Positions 11,511 to 26,502 of a stretch of 64,000 nt of DNA are shown here, piece by piece. The notes below the pieces were generated by a model, which was not told the DNA's origin, searched no databases, and saw only the letters and a list, made by a program, of their open reading frames with translations. The translations under genes and the position numbers were made by a program. The DNA is taken from the NCBI GenBank assembly GCA_949318235.1, contig OX439131.1:11852125-11916124 (forward strand), written 5' to 3'. Source of the DNA: Ecdyonurus torrentis (lineage: Eukaryota > Arthropoda > Insecta > Ephemeroptera > Heptageniidae). The stretch's first letter is position 1. Each line of letters starts with the position of its first letter.

Positions 11511-12517
11511 CTGAAAACACATTAAAATTCCGATCACTTATTTTATATAAAATATCTTGTTTATCTATAAATGAAGATTAAAAACATCATTACGTAAAAT
11601 CAATCATTCACACGAGGGTTAAATCGTTCTCCTATATATCACGCCCTTATAGTTCCACATTTAACTCAGGTCAGTTTTACCATCGTAAATTTTGCAGTAA
11701 CGTAATAAAATTTACAATATTTTACAACTTTAATTTAATAAAACGTAAAAGAAAAATATGGTCTATGTTTCATTTTAAACTAAAAATTTTATTACCCCAT
11801 AAATAATTGAATTTATATGTCTCTTTGAAGAAGTTTTTTCTTTTTCTTTTTCTTTTTAAGTGCCTGCAGAAAAAATTGAAAAGTAAGTTGAATATATAGG
11901 ATCATATCAGAGTAGTTTGATGTTTGAGTTTGGTGTAAAAGTGCAGCGTGCCCCATGTGTGTGTGTTTGCTTGATTGGTACTTCCTCGCTCCCCTCGCCT
12001 CATACTGATTTCACTTTGCTTTGCTCTAAACCATACTACTCAAAAGTATATTGAGGTTATATGCTCAGTTTATATAACTCTGACATAAACTCAAAAATAA
12101 TTTAAGATAGTGGGTTTATGGTGCATTTTATTCAGAAAAAGGATACTCTTAAGACGATTTCCTCCAGTAAGGTATAAGACTTTAACATGTATATATTTTT
12201 TCTCATAAATTCGAAATTGTTATTTTAATCTGATTATAGAATGCCCTAATAATATTATTTAGTTTGACCTCTTTATTGATTATTTATATAATTTGATACC
12301 ATAGTACGAAATCATGGACCAAACTGACCAAATTTTTAACGTGAGGAATAAATTTGTATAAATACAAGCATGTATAAGCAACGTATAAGAACGCAGAAGC
12401 GGTATAAAAATTTCCCTTGTGCATTCTTATTATGCCAAAAATGCATGCAATATTCACAACAAAGGCGTACTGGATTCTACATTAATCTTACGTATGTCAC
12501 CGCTTTGTATAGACATT

Positions 12518-12520
<3 letters not shown>

Positions 12521-12580
<60 letters not shown>

Positions 12581-12652
12581 CACACACACTCACACACATT
12601 TATCTTGCGTCTATGACGTGTCTTAATATGCGCTAATAAAGTAGTGTGCGTG

Positions 12653-12718
<66 letters not shown>
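12521..12718. repeat. Two (CT)n tracts
   Basis: 12521-12577 and 12656-12718, separated by a short CA-rich and unique stretch. Confidence 0.93.
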
Positions 12719-12722
<4 letters not shown>

Positions 12723-12989
12723 AAGTAATATACTGTTGCATAATCGAACACCTTCATGCTACCATGAAATCAATGTCATACAAATTTTGAACTGTTATAA
12801 ATTATGCATTTAAATTGTACATATATTTAAGAAAAGATGTTGAATAATTCATGAAGATATATAAAATTGAGATGTTTCAGTGATTTGTGAAGAGTTTTCA
12901 CGACATGTAAAAACAAAGACCATAAAATACTTTGGTATAAGTTACATTTTACTGTAACATTTTACTTAGTTTACAATTACTTCGTAAAA

Positions 12990-13142
<153 letters not shown>

Positions 13143-13540
13143 AACACACATACACGCACTACTTTGATCTCTAACACTGTATTTATACCTGAGAGTTAAG
13201 TAAATTTCTCAATTTACGAACTATTTGCTTTCAATGTTAGATAAAGTTGCTTGGAATAGAATATTAATATAAGGAAGTTAATCAAGCTTGTTCGTTATAT
13301 GAGGTTTTTAATACAGCCATAATTAGGGTAGCGTTCTTCTAATGTGAATTTAAAAAACAATACATTTAAATTTTATTTTTGTATTAAACAAATAATTTGA
13401 AATTATTAACATATGCTTATGTAAATAATAATATATTGATTATAAATATTTTACAAGAATTAACTCATAAGAATTATTTACAAAAAAATCAGCTTCCTTT
13501 TAATTTTTGTTTTAAAATGATGTATTATTACATTAATTAC

Positions 13541-13575
<35 letters not shown>

Positions 13576-13926
13576 ATCATTCATTACACGTCAAAAATTT
13601 TGAATCGAAGTGTAATATATTTTTTTAACTGTCAAATAAGAACAAGAAAATAAATAATATACACATCATTTAGCAGTAGAATCTCAATAATTGCAGCATT
13701 TGCAGCCTTACAGATCATTAAATACACAAATTTTAAACATTACTCTGTGCTCATATTGTACTGTGTAATTACAACATGAAGTAGTTTTCACTGCGGATTT
13801 TAGATTTTTTTTTCTTCTCCCCTTTCGTGTATTTAAGGTTCATAACTTAACTTCCCAATCAGGCTTATCGCGATTATAATAAAATTTTATTTGTTCTCAT
13901 TAATTGAAGCGTGACTAACTTTTAAG

Positions 13927-13936
13927 GGAGAGAGAA

Positions 13937-13985
<49 letters not shown>
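13927..13985. repeat. (GA)n microsatellite
   Basis: GA tract; a shorter GA tract lies at 13544-13571. Confidence 0.93.
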
Positions 13986-13991
<6 letters not shown>

Positions 13992-15439
13992 TTTAGCCAA
14001 ATTCGATTCCTTCTAATTTGCAATAATAAGAAAGGAATAATTACTATAAAATTTATATCAAGCATGATTCTGATTATCTTCACGTTATTACGTAATTTCC
14101 TGCGGTGAGTTTCTTGTAGTGGCTCCCGACGTAAATTGAGTCTCACACCTCGCTCGTGCTTGCGTGAAACTGGGCGTGTCATAAAATATATCAACCTATT
14201 TATTTGAACATATTTATGATGAGATAATACAAACAACTCCCTATAGTGGAAAAGAACAATATAAAATTTTGTTGGGCTATAAAATTATAAAATTTATCAT
14301 ACAGGCAAATTTCAAAAAGAATTATGAATAAGTTGATAAAAGTAGACTTTTGTCAAACAATTTTTTTAAAACCTTTTTACTTTATTCTAAAACAAACCTA
14401 AAAACAAGTTGAGTGGACAATGTTAATTAAGTAGTTTGTTTTTATTTCATTGATATTTAAAAAATACTTTGAAATGAATACGAAAATTTTGACGAGTACA
14501 ATATTTAAAAGCTTTTATGTAACATACAAAAATATTTTTTTATTTGTGTGTAAAATTTTAAAGGGCACTAAAATTTATACTTCTACCTTTATGTACAACA
14601 GTACTGTATGTTTAATAAACAAAAGAGAGGTTTATAAGGTATAGTATTTAGCAATATAAAAATATAAATTTTATTATTTTTATTCCTGCTCTTAAACATT
14701 TAAGCTACATAAATATTGATGAATTTAGTGCCCACTCGATTGCTTACGACTAATTTAAAATTTCAGCTTCAATGATGTTGTTTTGCATGGTTGTTCTATC
14801 TCTCATTAGGAATTAAAAAAACTGATATATTCCGGCATTTACCTGCGATAATTAAATAGTTCATGAGAGGAAAAGAAAATAAAAATCATCTTAAATGTTT
14901 TCTTTTCACTATAACAATTAGCTTTCATTTGCAGTAGCTAAAAATTTGTAATTATGATTTTTGAAATCAATATAAAAGTTTGCATACTTAAAAAAAATAA
15001 ATTATAATTTGATAATTTAAATATACATTCATTATGAGTTCAAAATAATTTGTACCAAAATTTGTATCATATATCTTTGTTTCAAGAGTATTTTTAGTTT
15101 TTTTTTTTTTAATTAAATATTTTCCTGTTGGGAGTGAATTGTATGTTCTTTAATTTATAACGATTATTATAATTTAAAATTCAATTATAACGCACTAACA
15201 ATTATGGAACAATATTAATTTACACACCCACTCATATTCATGTGGAAAGCAGAAAACGTGTGGCTAGTAACAAAATTTACAACAAGTCGCGGTTTTAACT
15301 CACCACTCTTATGGTCAAACAAATGTTTCTGTTTTCAAATGTGGGTAATAATGAACTGGGTGTCTGACAGCTTAATAATTTATTGCATTCAATTTCAATT
15401 TACAAACAACGAAAGAAAAAAATTATTAATGTCCTCACA

Positions 15440-15441
<2 letters not shown>

Positions 15442-15494
<53 letters not shown>
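15442..15494. repeat. (TA)n microsatellite
   Basis: TA tract with one interruption. Confidence 0.93.
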
Positions 15495-15498
<4 letters not shown>

Positions 15499-15838
15499 CA
15501 ATGAGACGATGAGTGAAGTGAATGCAAATACTTTGCCAGAGGATTACTGAAGGTTAAGTAGTTTTTTTTTTTTTTTTATACGAAGAAAAGATAAAGATAA
15601 TGTATGCATGACCTACAAGTCTTTGTGTCCAGCTGTTGTGAGGAGCAGGAAGTCAAGATGATTAAGATTCATGAGCTTCGCTCCAGCGTGTTATTGTCAC
15701 ATAGGCCGCGCGTTAACTTACTTGCCGGCGTCTAAGTAATGTCAAATACTGCATAACCGCACTTTTAGTGCGTGAAGCGCTCATCGTATGTGTACTTCTG
15801 TAGAGCACTTAGGTGATTGCTAGCCTGGAATTGTACCC

Positions 15839-15839
<1 letters not shown>

Positions 15840-15913
<74 letters not shown>
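15840..15913. repeat. (GA)n microsatellite
   Basis: Perfect GA tract; another short one lies at 16078-16101. Confidence 0.95.
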
Positions 15914-15916
<3 letters not shown>

Positions 15917-16802
15917 CATTATGATCCTACATTAAATTTGATTACATTCAGTCAGAGGCCAAGTACAAGGATTTTTTTTTTAAATAGCAAGGAAGAAAAG
16001 TGAAACTGTTGCGTTTTAGTATTGCAATTGTCTTTTATTACGTGTAAAACACTGAAGAAAGAAGGGATACAGACAGAGGGAGAGATAGAGAGAGAGAGAG
16101 AGTATTTTCTTTAATTACATCCAGTTTTTTTATATTTTTGTACTTTATTCATTACTATTATACATAGCAAACTTAATAACAATGTGACAAAAGCAGAACG
16201 ATGAATACAAAACTTTTTTTATTTTTTATTTTATTAGTCATTTAAGAGTAATACATATATATATATTGTCTACATTAGTTAGTTTAATTTAATTTATTTA
16301 TACCCAAAAACTAACACAAAGTAACTACTGTGAGAAGCTTTTGTCATACTTGTTGTTTCTCTACTTGTAAGCGTATACATGGAAAACCACCCTCAGTACT
16401 GTGTCAACTTTGATAATATAATTTTGTGTAAATAAATATCGAGGTATGGAAGCTTGAAAGTTGTTGTCACGCCTAAGGTTTACCCCGAGCTTGCTCTTTA
16501 CTTACAACATTGTCGTCTTTGTTCATTTGACGTATGGAAGTTCCTCGTTCATATAGTGGAAATTTTTAATAAAATTTAGTTGGCTTGACCACTTTGTAAT
16601 GGCAGTGATGCAGAAAATGAAAGCTTGCTTGTGTTAATAATATGATCTATTGTTTTATATTTTTATTTATAATTATGAAAGTTATATTTCAGTAACTTCT
16701 TTTTTATGCATTGCAATTTTTTCCCTTTCATTTACTTTAATTTTAAGTTAAAATACTTATAATAGTATGGACACGAGCAAATAATTATAATTACATATCA
16801 AT

Positions 16803-17387
16803 TTTGGGATGTAAAATTGCGACCAATGAGAAAAAGCATGAAGTTAGGAAATCGAAAAACAAAAGTCTTAAAAAAAAAAAAAAAATTCTATATAGAAGGT
16901 TAAAATTTCTTTATTTAAAACGGCTGGTTTATTAGCTTTCTGGTACATTTATTTCAAAAAATATAGGACGCAAATTAACAAAGTTAATTAATAATGAGTA
17001 ATTTTTGAGCGTGAATTATGGTCCTATTTTTACAACTATGATGTTGAACTCGACGTCAAAAGTTTAATTAAGATTGGATTGTAATGGATTTTTTACACAA
17101 AATACGAAATTTTACAGCGTATACAAAGATGTAATTTTATTTTGGAAATGTAAAAAATTAACAAAGTTATTTGCACATTTCTAATTAAAAACATTTTAGC
17201 GTTAAGATGAAGCCACAACTTTGAAATTTGGCCTCAGTATTCACCAAAACTATGAAACAATTTTCTTAAAAAATAATTTTTAACCTTCTAACTATTATAG
17301 ATTTTTTTTTTTTTTTTTTTAAGACTTCTGTTTTTTGATTTCCTAACTTCATGCTTTTTCTCATTGGTCGCAATTTTACATCCCAAA
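16803..17387. mobile_element. 585-bp non-autonomous element with ~105-bp terminal inverted repeats
   Basis: The left arm starts TTTGGGATGTAAAATTGCG at 16803 and continues through CCAATGAGAAAAAGCATGAA and an A-run to AAGGTTAAAA; the right arm ending at 17387 is its near-perfect complement with two substitutions and small indels. The match may extend weakly outward (ATATC/GATAT). The interior has no ORF. A MITE or other deleted DNA transposon is the simplest reading; target duplication unclear. Confidence 0.75.
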
Positions 17388-18462
17388 CTCGATATATAAT
17401 AACGACAATGGGTTACGTTAAAGATACATACACTTGAGCAAGTTGCACACAATGAGGTGTAAAAAAGACGTTAGTGTCGCCAAGGTTGAGCAGTGGGCAG
17501 AAATGTGGAGACAAGATTTATGTAAGTGTCGCCCTCCATGGTACCGGGTTTATAATTGCATCAGGCAGAAAAGAGCGAGAGATGAGAGACTTTTCGCCTC
17601 GGGTCTCTTGATGTTTTTCTCACCCTTGAGGTTCAATCGATTTTCCTGACAATAAAGGGAGACCATGCCGCACAAAGTAGAAAAGATATACAAAATGAAG
17701 TGACTATAGTAATATTAGTGGGTGTTGTATATGTAGCTACCGAGCTCTTAAAAACAAAAGTTGAATGGTGTGAAAAATCTGCCATAAAAATTATATTTAA
17801 GAAGAAAAAAAATATCTTTGTATCTTGTAACGACCTTTTGCAATGAAATCAATATCATGTTTCATTATTTTTCCTTTGAAGTTTTTGTGATTATTTTCAC
17901 TGTCATTTCTTTTTACATTTGACTTTTCAATAATAAATCGATATTCAGTGTCAAAATTTTCCAAACAAATGTCACAATGTTACGCTAGCAGAAAAAGCCA
18001 ATTTTCATATAAAAAGCATGAACTTTCTAGCTCTAACAAAAGCACGCTCTAACTTTTAAATTCACAAAAAGTCGTTATATACCTACATAACACTCTTACA
18101 TTTGAATAATAAGTTAATTAAGAAAATTGTGTATAATAGATTATTTGAGTTGGATTCTTGGGAAGGGAGAAATATTTCCATAATTTGTCAAAGGAAAGTA
18201 CTGATATCACACACACGTTCTTTTATTCGCTTTTCTAATTACTCGCCAGTTGCACCAAAATAATTGCCACTTCTCGATGTCACTTCTATATCCTAGCTCT
18301 CATTGTTTGTGATGCATCAAAGCTAACCTATTTTCTTACAAAGTAAAATGCAAATTTAATGATTTTCCTGTTGCAAATACTTTAAGAGAGTAGAGCTATA
18401 ACTCAGTATTGCTGAAGCCTTTTACACATTCTGTAATGTAAAATATTATTATTAGTCTTTTA

Positions 18463-18777
18463 TTAAAGGCGTAGAACACCTTGAACAAAAAAGTTGCGTA
18501 ATATCCTAACAAACCTGAAAATCAACGTTGATTTGGCCGGAGTCATTGATTTCTAATTTATTTTCCATTCACAAAATGCCACTGCCGGTCATTGACGTCA
18601 CCGCTCGCCTGGTCCACGCGCAAGTAAACCGGGCGAGCTATGACGTCAGTGACCAGCAGCGGCATTTTGTAAATGGAAAATAATTAGAAATCAATGACTC
18701 CGGCCAAATCAACGTTGATTTTCAGGTTTGTAAGGATATTACACAACTTTTTTGTTCAAGGTGTTCTATGCCTTTAA
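18463..18777. mobile_element. Foldback MITE copy 1, TTAA target duplication
   Basis: Element 18467-18773 (307 bp) begins AGGCGTAGAACACC and ends with the inverted complement. Almost its whole length is inverted repeat (arms about 140 bp) around a short centre with GCTCGCC/GGGCGAGC as the innermost stem. It is flanked by TTAA on both sides (18463-18466, 18774-18777), the target duplication of piggyBac-type transposons. No coding capacity. Each arm carries a TGACGTCA palindrome. Confidence 0.85.
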
Positions 18778-20405
18778 CGTAATGTTTCATATTGATACGT
18801 GGCGTTTTCATGAGGTAATATAGTAAAATATTATATCAGTTTCTAGATAGATTTTTTTTAAACTTCTTTAAGTCTACAATATTAACTAATATCATTTTAA
18901 TAATATCATTTCAAATAAAATTTTCTATTTTAATGCAAACAAATGAATATAAATTATACAAATTATATAAACATTAAGTTTGCATTATATTATTGATTGT
19001 AGGTTAGATTTAGTGAGTGAGATGACTGATGATAGGAATAAATTAATCAAAAATTTAAAAACTAATTTTGATCTGAAAATGTTACACAAGGAAAGTTATT
19101 CATATTTGAATAAATTTGATTTTAATGTGACGTATTTTTAAGAAGAAAAACTATATAAAAAAAAACTAAAGTAAATTACTATATTGTGCGGTGTAGAGGG
19201 TGGAGATTGTTATCAAGTAATTACTTGGCATGGTGAAGAGAGAAGAGAGATCACAGTTCAGAGATAACAACATCCAGTACCACAAACACTGCGACATCTG
19301 AGCAAATCTCAAACTAATTGTCGGCAAATTAGTGTTAGCTACTGCTCGATACTAACCATGAGGGCTATCAGTTAATTGTATTTTAATTTCAATTTTTTTT
19401 TCTTGGCTTTACTGTAAAATTTTATGTAAGAACGGTTCTAAATAATAATTTATGTTGGTAATGCATTGTTTAACGTAAATCTTGGAAATAGAAAATAATC
19501 AATACATAATATAATTATAGGATAAATGTCAGTAGAATGCTCGTTCCTTAATGTTACATTCTGAGACGAAGAAAATAATATTATGATAAAATATAGGTTA
19601 TTAAGTTATTATATTTATTAAATATATTAAAACAGAAACAAAGATATAATTTGCAAATATTTATAAATTATAAAAAAAAAAAAAAAAAAAAATTCAATAT
19701 AGTAACGAAACATAATAAAAATTTAAACTAAATTTAAAAATGTACACATATTTTAAGTTTCTACTTATTAAATCAATCATACAGTAATATATACTTTAAT
19801 GACAGCATCCAAAATTATCCCCACAACAAAAGCTTAACCTTTGCTCTCATGCAAATCAATACTGATTATATTTGTTACGTAAATTAACAATAATTCCTGC
19901 GCATTATTTGCTACGTCATTTGTCACATCAGGTAAAAGCAAAGCCATGTTGTATAATCTGAACTTCAGAAGCTATTTCAATATAAGCATGCAACAATACT
20001 CAAAATATTAAATTCACCTATCTATTGAGCTGCTTATATTATAATTATTATATAAATTTAAATACCCTAAAAATAGTAAAAATACGTTATAGTCTCGCAA
20101 AAATCACATTATTATTTCATTATTATAATAATTTGAATTTAATGTCAAATAAGATTATTTTTCTTTTTGTAATGTCGAGAGGTGATATTATAGACATCTC
20201 ATTTCAACACAATGATATAATGACGTATAATAAAATCAGATGTTTTTCTATATTATGACGTTGATCATTATTAATCCCTATAGGATATAATATTATATTG
20301 CATATCACTCAAAGTATCGATAAATTAATGAATAATAAATTGAACTTGGTTTGTCATGTTTATTTTATAAATTTATCTGACATATACAGTACTAGCTATT
20401 CACTC

Positions 20406-20408
<3 letters not shown>

Positions 20409-20491
<83 letters not shown>
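20409..20491. repeat. (TA)n microsatellite
   Basis: Perfect TA tract. Confidence 0.95.
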
Positions 20492-20494
<3 letters not shown>

Positions 20495-20840
20495 AACACA
20501 CATATGCGCTATATCGTATGAGAGTTAATATACATTTGGGAATACAATTTAGAATATGAAATGAATAATAGTCACTTGTTTAAAATATGCTTTATTTCTA
20601 TCAATATTGTTATACATTCAACGATGATTGAAACCTGTCATAAAAGTGGGTATTTTTCAGTATAAAAGTATGACTTTTTTAGTGAAATGTTATGACAAAA
20701 TAAATGATGTATATGGTTAGATTATATAAATAAATAAATAATATTGTACTTAAGTTATTACATATAAATGAATAAATGTTGCAAATGATTATGATTTTAA
20801 AATCTTAAAAAAATTAATGCAGTTTAATTGTAAAAAAATG

Positions 20841-20844
<4 letters not shown>

Positions 20845-20924
<80 letters not shown>
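20845..20924. repeat. (TA)n microsatellite
   Basis: Perfect TA tract about 350 bp from the previous one. Confidence 0.95.
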
Positions 20925-20927
<3 letters not shown>

Positions 20928-22969
20928 TATAGAGGTATATAATAATATACAAATGTAAAAGAACTGTCACTAAAAGTATGTTGAGTTAAATGAAAAAGTT
21001 TTCAATAATTTTTTGTTGGGTGTTCATAATTTTACTTTAAGTCCTGACTATTATAAATTATATAAAATATATCTGATGGTCTCTTCATACGGTGCAATAA
21101 ATTTGAATATATATGCAAATATTTGTCCTTGCGAATAAGCCATAATATATATATTTTACTGTAAAAAAATTACAATTATGAAAGCAACCAATAAATATTT
21201 ATGTACTGTAACCTCTCGTTATATTATTTATTCATAAATCCAATTTTAACCCGCCTTAGAATATTTTCATTTATATATACTTCATATTATAGAATATAAT
21301 GACTTTAGTTGCTATACGCTTTCTTTCCCTTATATTACAATTATAGCTAACGTTCAGTAATTTACTTTTAATTAAAAGTAAATATTTGTTTTAGAAACAA
21401 TTATTATTTTGTAAATTTGACGTAAAAATGCATAACCATGGCTAATACAAGTAAAATTATTATAAAATATTAATTTAAAATATAAAATTTTATATAAAAA
21501 AAATAATGATAATAATGACGCAACTATACAAACTAATTAGAAATTAACGTTATAAAAAATTGTGCATGTATTATATGGAAACCCAAAAAGCGTCACTTGT
21601 TAACTTTCATTTAATTGCAATCTATATGATATTACGTATAATGAAATTTTGTTCAGCACATTATATTATGGTGCTAGTATTTCCAAATGATTTTCAGTCT
21701 GAAGAGCAAATAATGAAATTGTAACAACGTAAAATAAAAGTTTTTTATTAGGGAAAAAATATTATACTGTGAGTGCAGTATATATGTGTTTTTTTATACA
21801 AACTATAAATTGCGAGTATTGAGGAAATGTTTAAGAAAAATCAGTGGAAAAAAAAGTAAGAAAGGTAAAATGAAAGAGGGGAGAGCAAATAAACTGGCGT
21901 TAAAGCTGAAAAATAAGAAAGTTTGAAAGAACAAGAAAGTGTAAGGGCAAATAAAAGTTAGAAAAGAAGCGAGGAGAAAATTCGTAAGAGAAGAGCAATC
22001 CCGGAATGTAAAAACATGGTGGAAGCAATTGACTGCTTATCAGACTTCGTTGCCGAGCGAAAAAAAAAATTATATTTCATCTCCAGACCACGTTTTGAAA
22101 ACATGAAGCACAAACTAGCAAAACTTATTTTTGCTTCTGTTGACATTGCACTTAAAATTGAACCTACAGCAGACGGCTTTTTAGTTTATTAATAAACGAT
22201 ACAGAGTTTATATACTGTTGTGGTCATTTGGTTGTATGAACATTGTCACTACTTGCTACTATTTTATTAAGAAATTTTCTATAAAAATGTGAACTGCTGA
22301 GAGTAAACAAAAACATTAATTTTTTTTGTTTGAAAGTTTCTCGCTACGTATACGTACTATGAACAGAATTTCAAAGTCTCATAAAAAATTAACAACAAGT
22401 TTGACTACAAAGGAAATAAAAGAGTAAAAAATTAATCAGTATAAAAGTGCTTACCAACAGCACAAGAATAAAAGAGAAAAAAAATTAAAATGCTTTATTA
22501 TAATTTTAATTGAAACAATTGTTTTGTAAGTATGCAGAATAAAAACATGGAATTTATTGTCTCGTAAATAGCACTGCTTGCCTGCGTACTTAAGCTTTTC
22601 TCTTTGGTATTATTTTATAATGATAAAAAGAGAATGGAACTTTTGAAAAAAAAAAATCCTACTTTTTATCATAATAAGCTTAATATAATAAGTTTTTATC
22701 ATTATATTCTAAACGACTCTAGAGCTATAAAGTGGAATATTAAGTACGTCAGATTATAAAGCAACACAGGATTTAAATTTGCGTTACAAACTGGAGTTTT
22801 ATATACCTGCCTCTCTTGGGACGCTTTGATACAGTAAAAAAAAAAAATCAGTGTGGTGTTCATTATTATTATTTTATTTAAAAAGCAAATAAGAAATATA
22901 TTTTAAAATAAAAATAAAATTAAAATTGTGTATGTATAGAAAAAGATTATTTTCAAAAAAGACAAGAGT

Positions 22970-22973
<4 letters not shown>

Positions 22974-23015
<42 letters not shown>
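22974..23015. repeat. (CT)n microsatellite
   Basis: CT tract with one TTT interruption. Confidence 0.93.
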
Positions 23016-26000
23016 GCATTATACAAAGAGAAAAGACAGCAAAGGTTTCCTCTCTATTTTTCAGAAGTTAGAATGAAAATGTAAGTGAAATGCAAGCCTG
23101 GAATAGATCACTTGGCTGGGCTTGATTCAATCTCGTAATTCAGTCATCCGTCATCTCTCTAACGAGCACTGCCAACAATACACGCAGCTACAACACACAA
23201 TCTGCTTCTCTCGATCTAGCGTTTTTTGACTGCTTTATTTCTTACTGTTCGCAGTTCCCAATGGGAATAATAATAATAAAAATAAAATGTAAAAATGATT
23301 CTGTGTTTGCGTAGTCAAAAGAATTTCATTTTCATCATTTGCATTTTATAATAAGAATTTATTACAATATTTTATTTGGGGTTGAAAGAAATTAAAAACG
23401 TCGTCCACCGTGCTATGAATATTAGCATATAAACTTAATCTCACTAAAAACTTACAGAAAGGAATTTAATCCAGGCTTAAAGAGAAAATTTAAATCCATA
23501 TCGTTATTCATACACCCACATTTTTCTATCTATCTCTCTTCTTCTTTTTTTTATAGCATTATACATAAAAAAAGACTATTTCTTAAATTTTGTGATATGC
23601 AAAGGTCTCGCCAAGTCAGCGATTTGTTTCGCCTGCCTGCTCTGCAGTTTGGGCGTCATTTCTGCAAGCAATCACTTGTTGAATTGTGAGCTTCTTGTCC
23701 ACCCTCACTCGTGAAACAAAAGAGAAAAAATTCACTTTGGATGATATAAGGCACGTGCCGAATAAAAACTCATGAAGTGTGCCAATACCTCCCGGAAAAT
23801 CTTGTTATCTCACAACAGTGAGTAAGCTCAGTTTATGGAACACAACACATGGGAGTTTTTGTTAAGTCATAAGAGACTGAAAACAACATTTTGTCATTTT
23901 GTAGAAGATGTAAGAAAATCTAGATTTCAAATTTTTGCATTAAACAAATACTGATGTAAAGATAAACCACATCGACTTAAAAAGTTTCTTAAGTTTGCAA
24001 ACTCTCTATATCTTAGCTGGAAGCTGTTTAGACGTAATATTAATGACGGTAATTCAAAACAAACTGCAATTACTGAAGCACAGATGTTGTAGAGTTTTGT
24101 TATTATTATCATTTCATTAGTCCTGACTGATGGTTCATACAAACAGCTCAGCTCACTGTTATATTAAAGTCATTAATTCAATACTTCATAAATGTGTTTT
24201 CTTCTCCATGCTGCAGTTTACTTTCCCATTACATGGTATTTATTTAACTAGTTATAATAATATTAATGTGATGAATTGCTACTGTTCATTAAGATGTTGA
24301 TTTGAACTTTTTATTTAAATAAAACAATAAAATTATATTTATGTATTTTATAAATGAAAATAAGCAATAACTTACTCAATATATTGCTCCATAATAAAAT
24401 TAAGAAGGAATTTGCATTAAAAATTAAAAATTCTATCAAAATTCGTTATTCATTTCTTTCATCCAACATTCATAACACAATTAAATGTGATAGTTTAGGT
24501 TATTGCCATAAATGACAATGTAGAAATGATTGTCAATACTATTTACATATACAAATAAAACAAAAAAAGAAAACGACATTATAATGTACAAAATTTACAA
24601 TTTGTAATTAAATTGTGTCATCATTCATATTTTAATAATAATAAAATTACTTTTAGTGGGCGAAGTAATGTATGCATCTCTCAATTTAACCCAGTTCAAA
24701 TAATTTGTTAGATTTATTTTAAATTTCAAATATTTCTTAACACTTTTCTTTTGTTAAGTTTCATATTTTAGTTGATAATTTATCGAGTAATAAAGTATTC
24801 TAATTTTTATGAGGCTATAAATTTGTTTGTAATAATTAATACAGTGAGAATACATATTGTAATGGTGCAGGAATTATAAAGGTGCGTTTATAAAATTTAT
24901 ATGAATTTAAATTGCCAAGTCTGCTCTGTAACCAAAATTGTTTTAAAAATGCTTAAATAATACAATAAGAAACAAACCGATCTATTAGGCAATCGATTAA
25001 AAAATTATTTACTTAAGCAAAGTTTATAAAACAATCAATCGATTACTTGAAACATCGATTGCAGTTGTAATTTCTTGTTTATATATTATTTACATACTGT
25101 AAAATACAATTTTCAAATTTTATCATACGTAAATAACGATTAAAAGACCTAAGTAATCAATTATTAATTAATCACGTCATAGTTTATTGATAAAACATCA
25201 ACATTAAGAAATACCTAAAAATTTAATTATCGGATCGTAAATTTTATTTTTATTGGCAATTTGTGCTACTAGCAGACAAATTTTAGGACGTGACCTTTTT
25301 CTTTATTGCAAAAACCTTCGAGTAAAAAAAAAAAAAAAAAGAAAGAAAGAAAAGGGAGAATGAAAAGTTGAATTATAGATTGGAGAAGACGGCGGTGAAG
25401 TAAACACACAAATAGGAATAAATATTTCACAGAAAAAGAATGTAAAACGCGAGTTGCTGACATGCAAAGTAAACAAATCACAGATTGTGTGCCGCTTCAG
25501 CTTTTATAATAAAAAAGGTATATAATTTTTTCCCCAATAGAAAGAAGAAGAAAAAAAAAGAGAGAAACGAGAGAGAAAAAAAAAAGAGAGGGAGGAAAAA
25601 AACAAACGAAAATAACTTTACCAAAAGCTTATGAAAAGAAAACAAAACATTTAATAACTTGAAAATAAATTGAATGTTGCTTTGCAATTAAAAAAGGTCA
25701 AAAAGCTAATTTTGTAGAGGGTTGTTTTTATTATTTTTTAATTTCACATTTATATAAAAGTAACAATATAAACTCTATTACAATTATGCGGTCGCTTAAT
25801 AAAAAAAAATGACAAGAAATAGAGTACAATTAAAATGTTAATTACGTTGATAAAAGTTTGCTTTAGTCAACATTCAAGTTAATTAAATGTCGTAGAAACA
25901 ACACAAAATTGTAATAAATTTCTTTCTTCTCGCGGAGTTTTATTATTAAATTTTGTACCTTGTTCATGTTTATTTTGTTTTAAAATTGTTACGTTTAATA

Positions 26001-26502
26001 TTTTATAAAATAAACTTTAACATATCTAGTAAAATTGCTTCCTACGTGTCTCGTAGTTGACGTTGTCTGTCCTAGGAAAGCTGTCAGGATTTTCTTTTTG
26101 TTTAGCACGAGGTGAGTGACAAAAATATAATTTACAACTAATTGTCTTAAAATTACAAAATTTTATTTCATTTACTTGTATGTTTAATTTACGTTAAGTA
26201 TATATTGTGCTGTGTCATAGGATTGTTTTTATTACATTTTATTATGCTAATAATTTATTAAAGTGCTCGAAACAATCATTCAATTTGTTTATATTGACAA
26301 ACTAGAACAAACAAATAAACAAAATAAACAAAAAGAAGAAATAATAATGGAAAGAAAAAAATCAGTTTTTGTTTTTTCAATACGTGACATTTAATTTATC
26401 ATTTTTTTACTATTGAATGAATTGTCAAGTTAAGATTATACGTAGTTTAGATGTTCTGCATTATTTATTTGTATTACGTGTTTACATGTATATTATACTA
26501 AC

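Noticed and set aside
17434..17649. 71-codon plus-strand open frame in a GC-richer patch
   Set aside because: Not recognised, no good ATG context and no splice support; left as unexplained intron sequence.
24961..25160. Replication origin or tandem array
   Set aside because: Only scattered short ATCGAT and ATCAAT motifs, no regular period.
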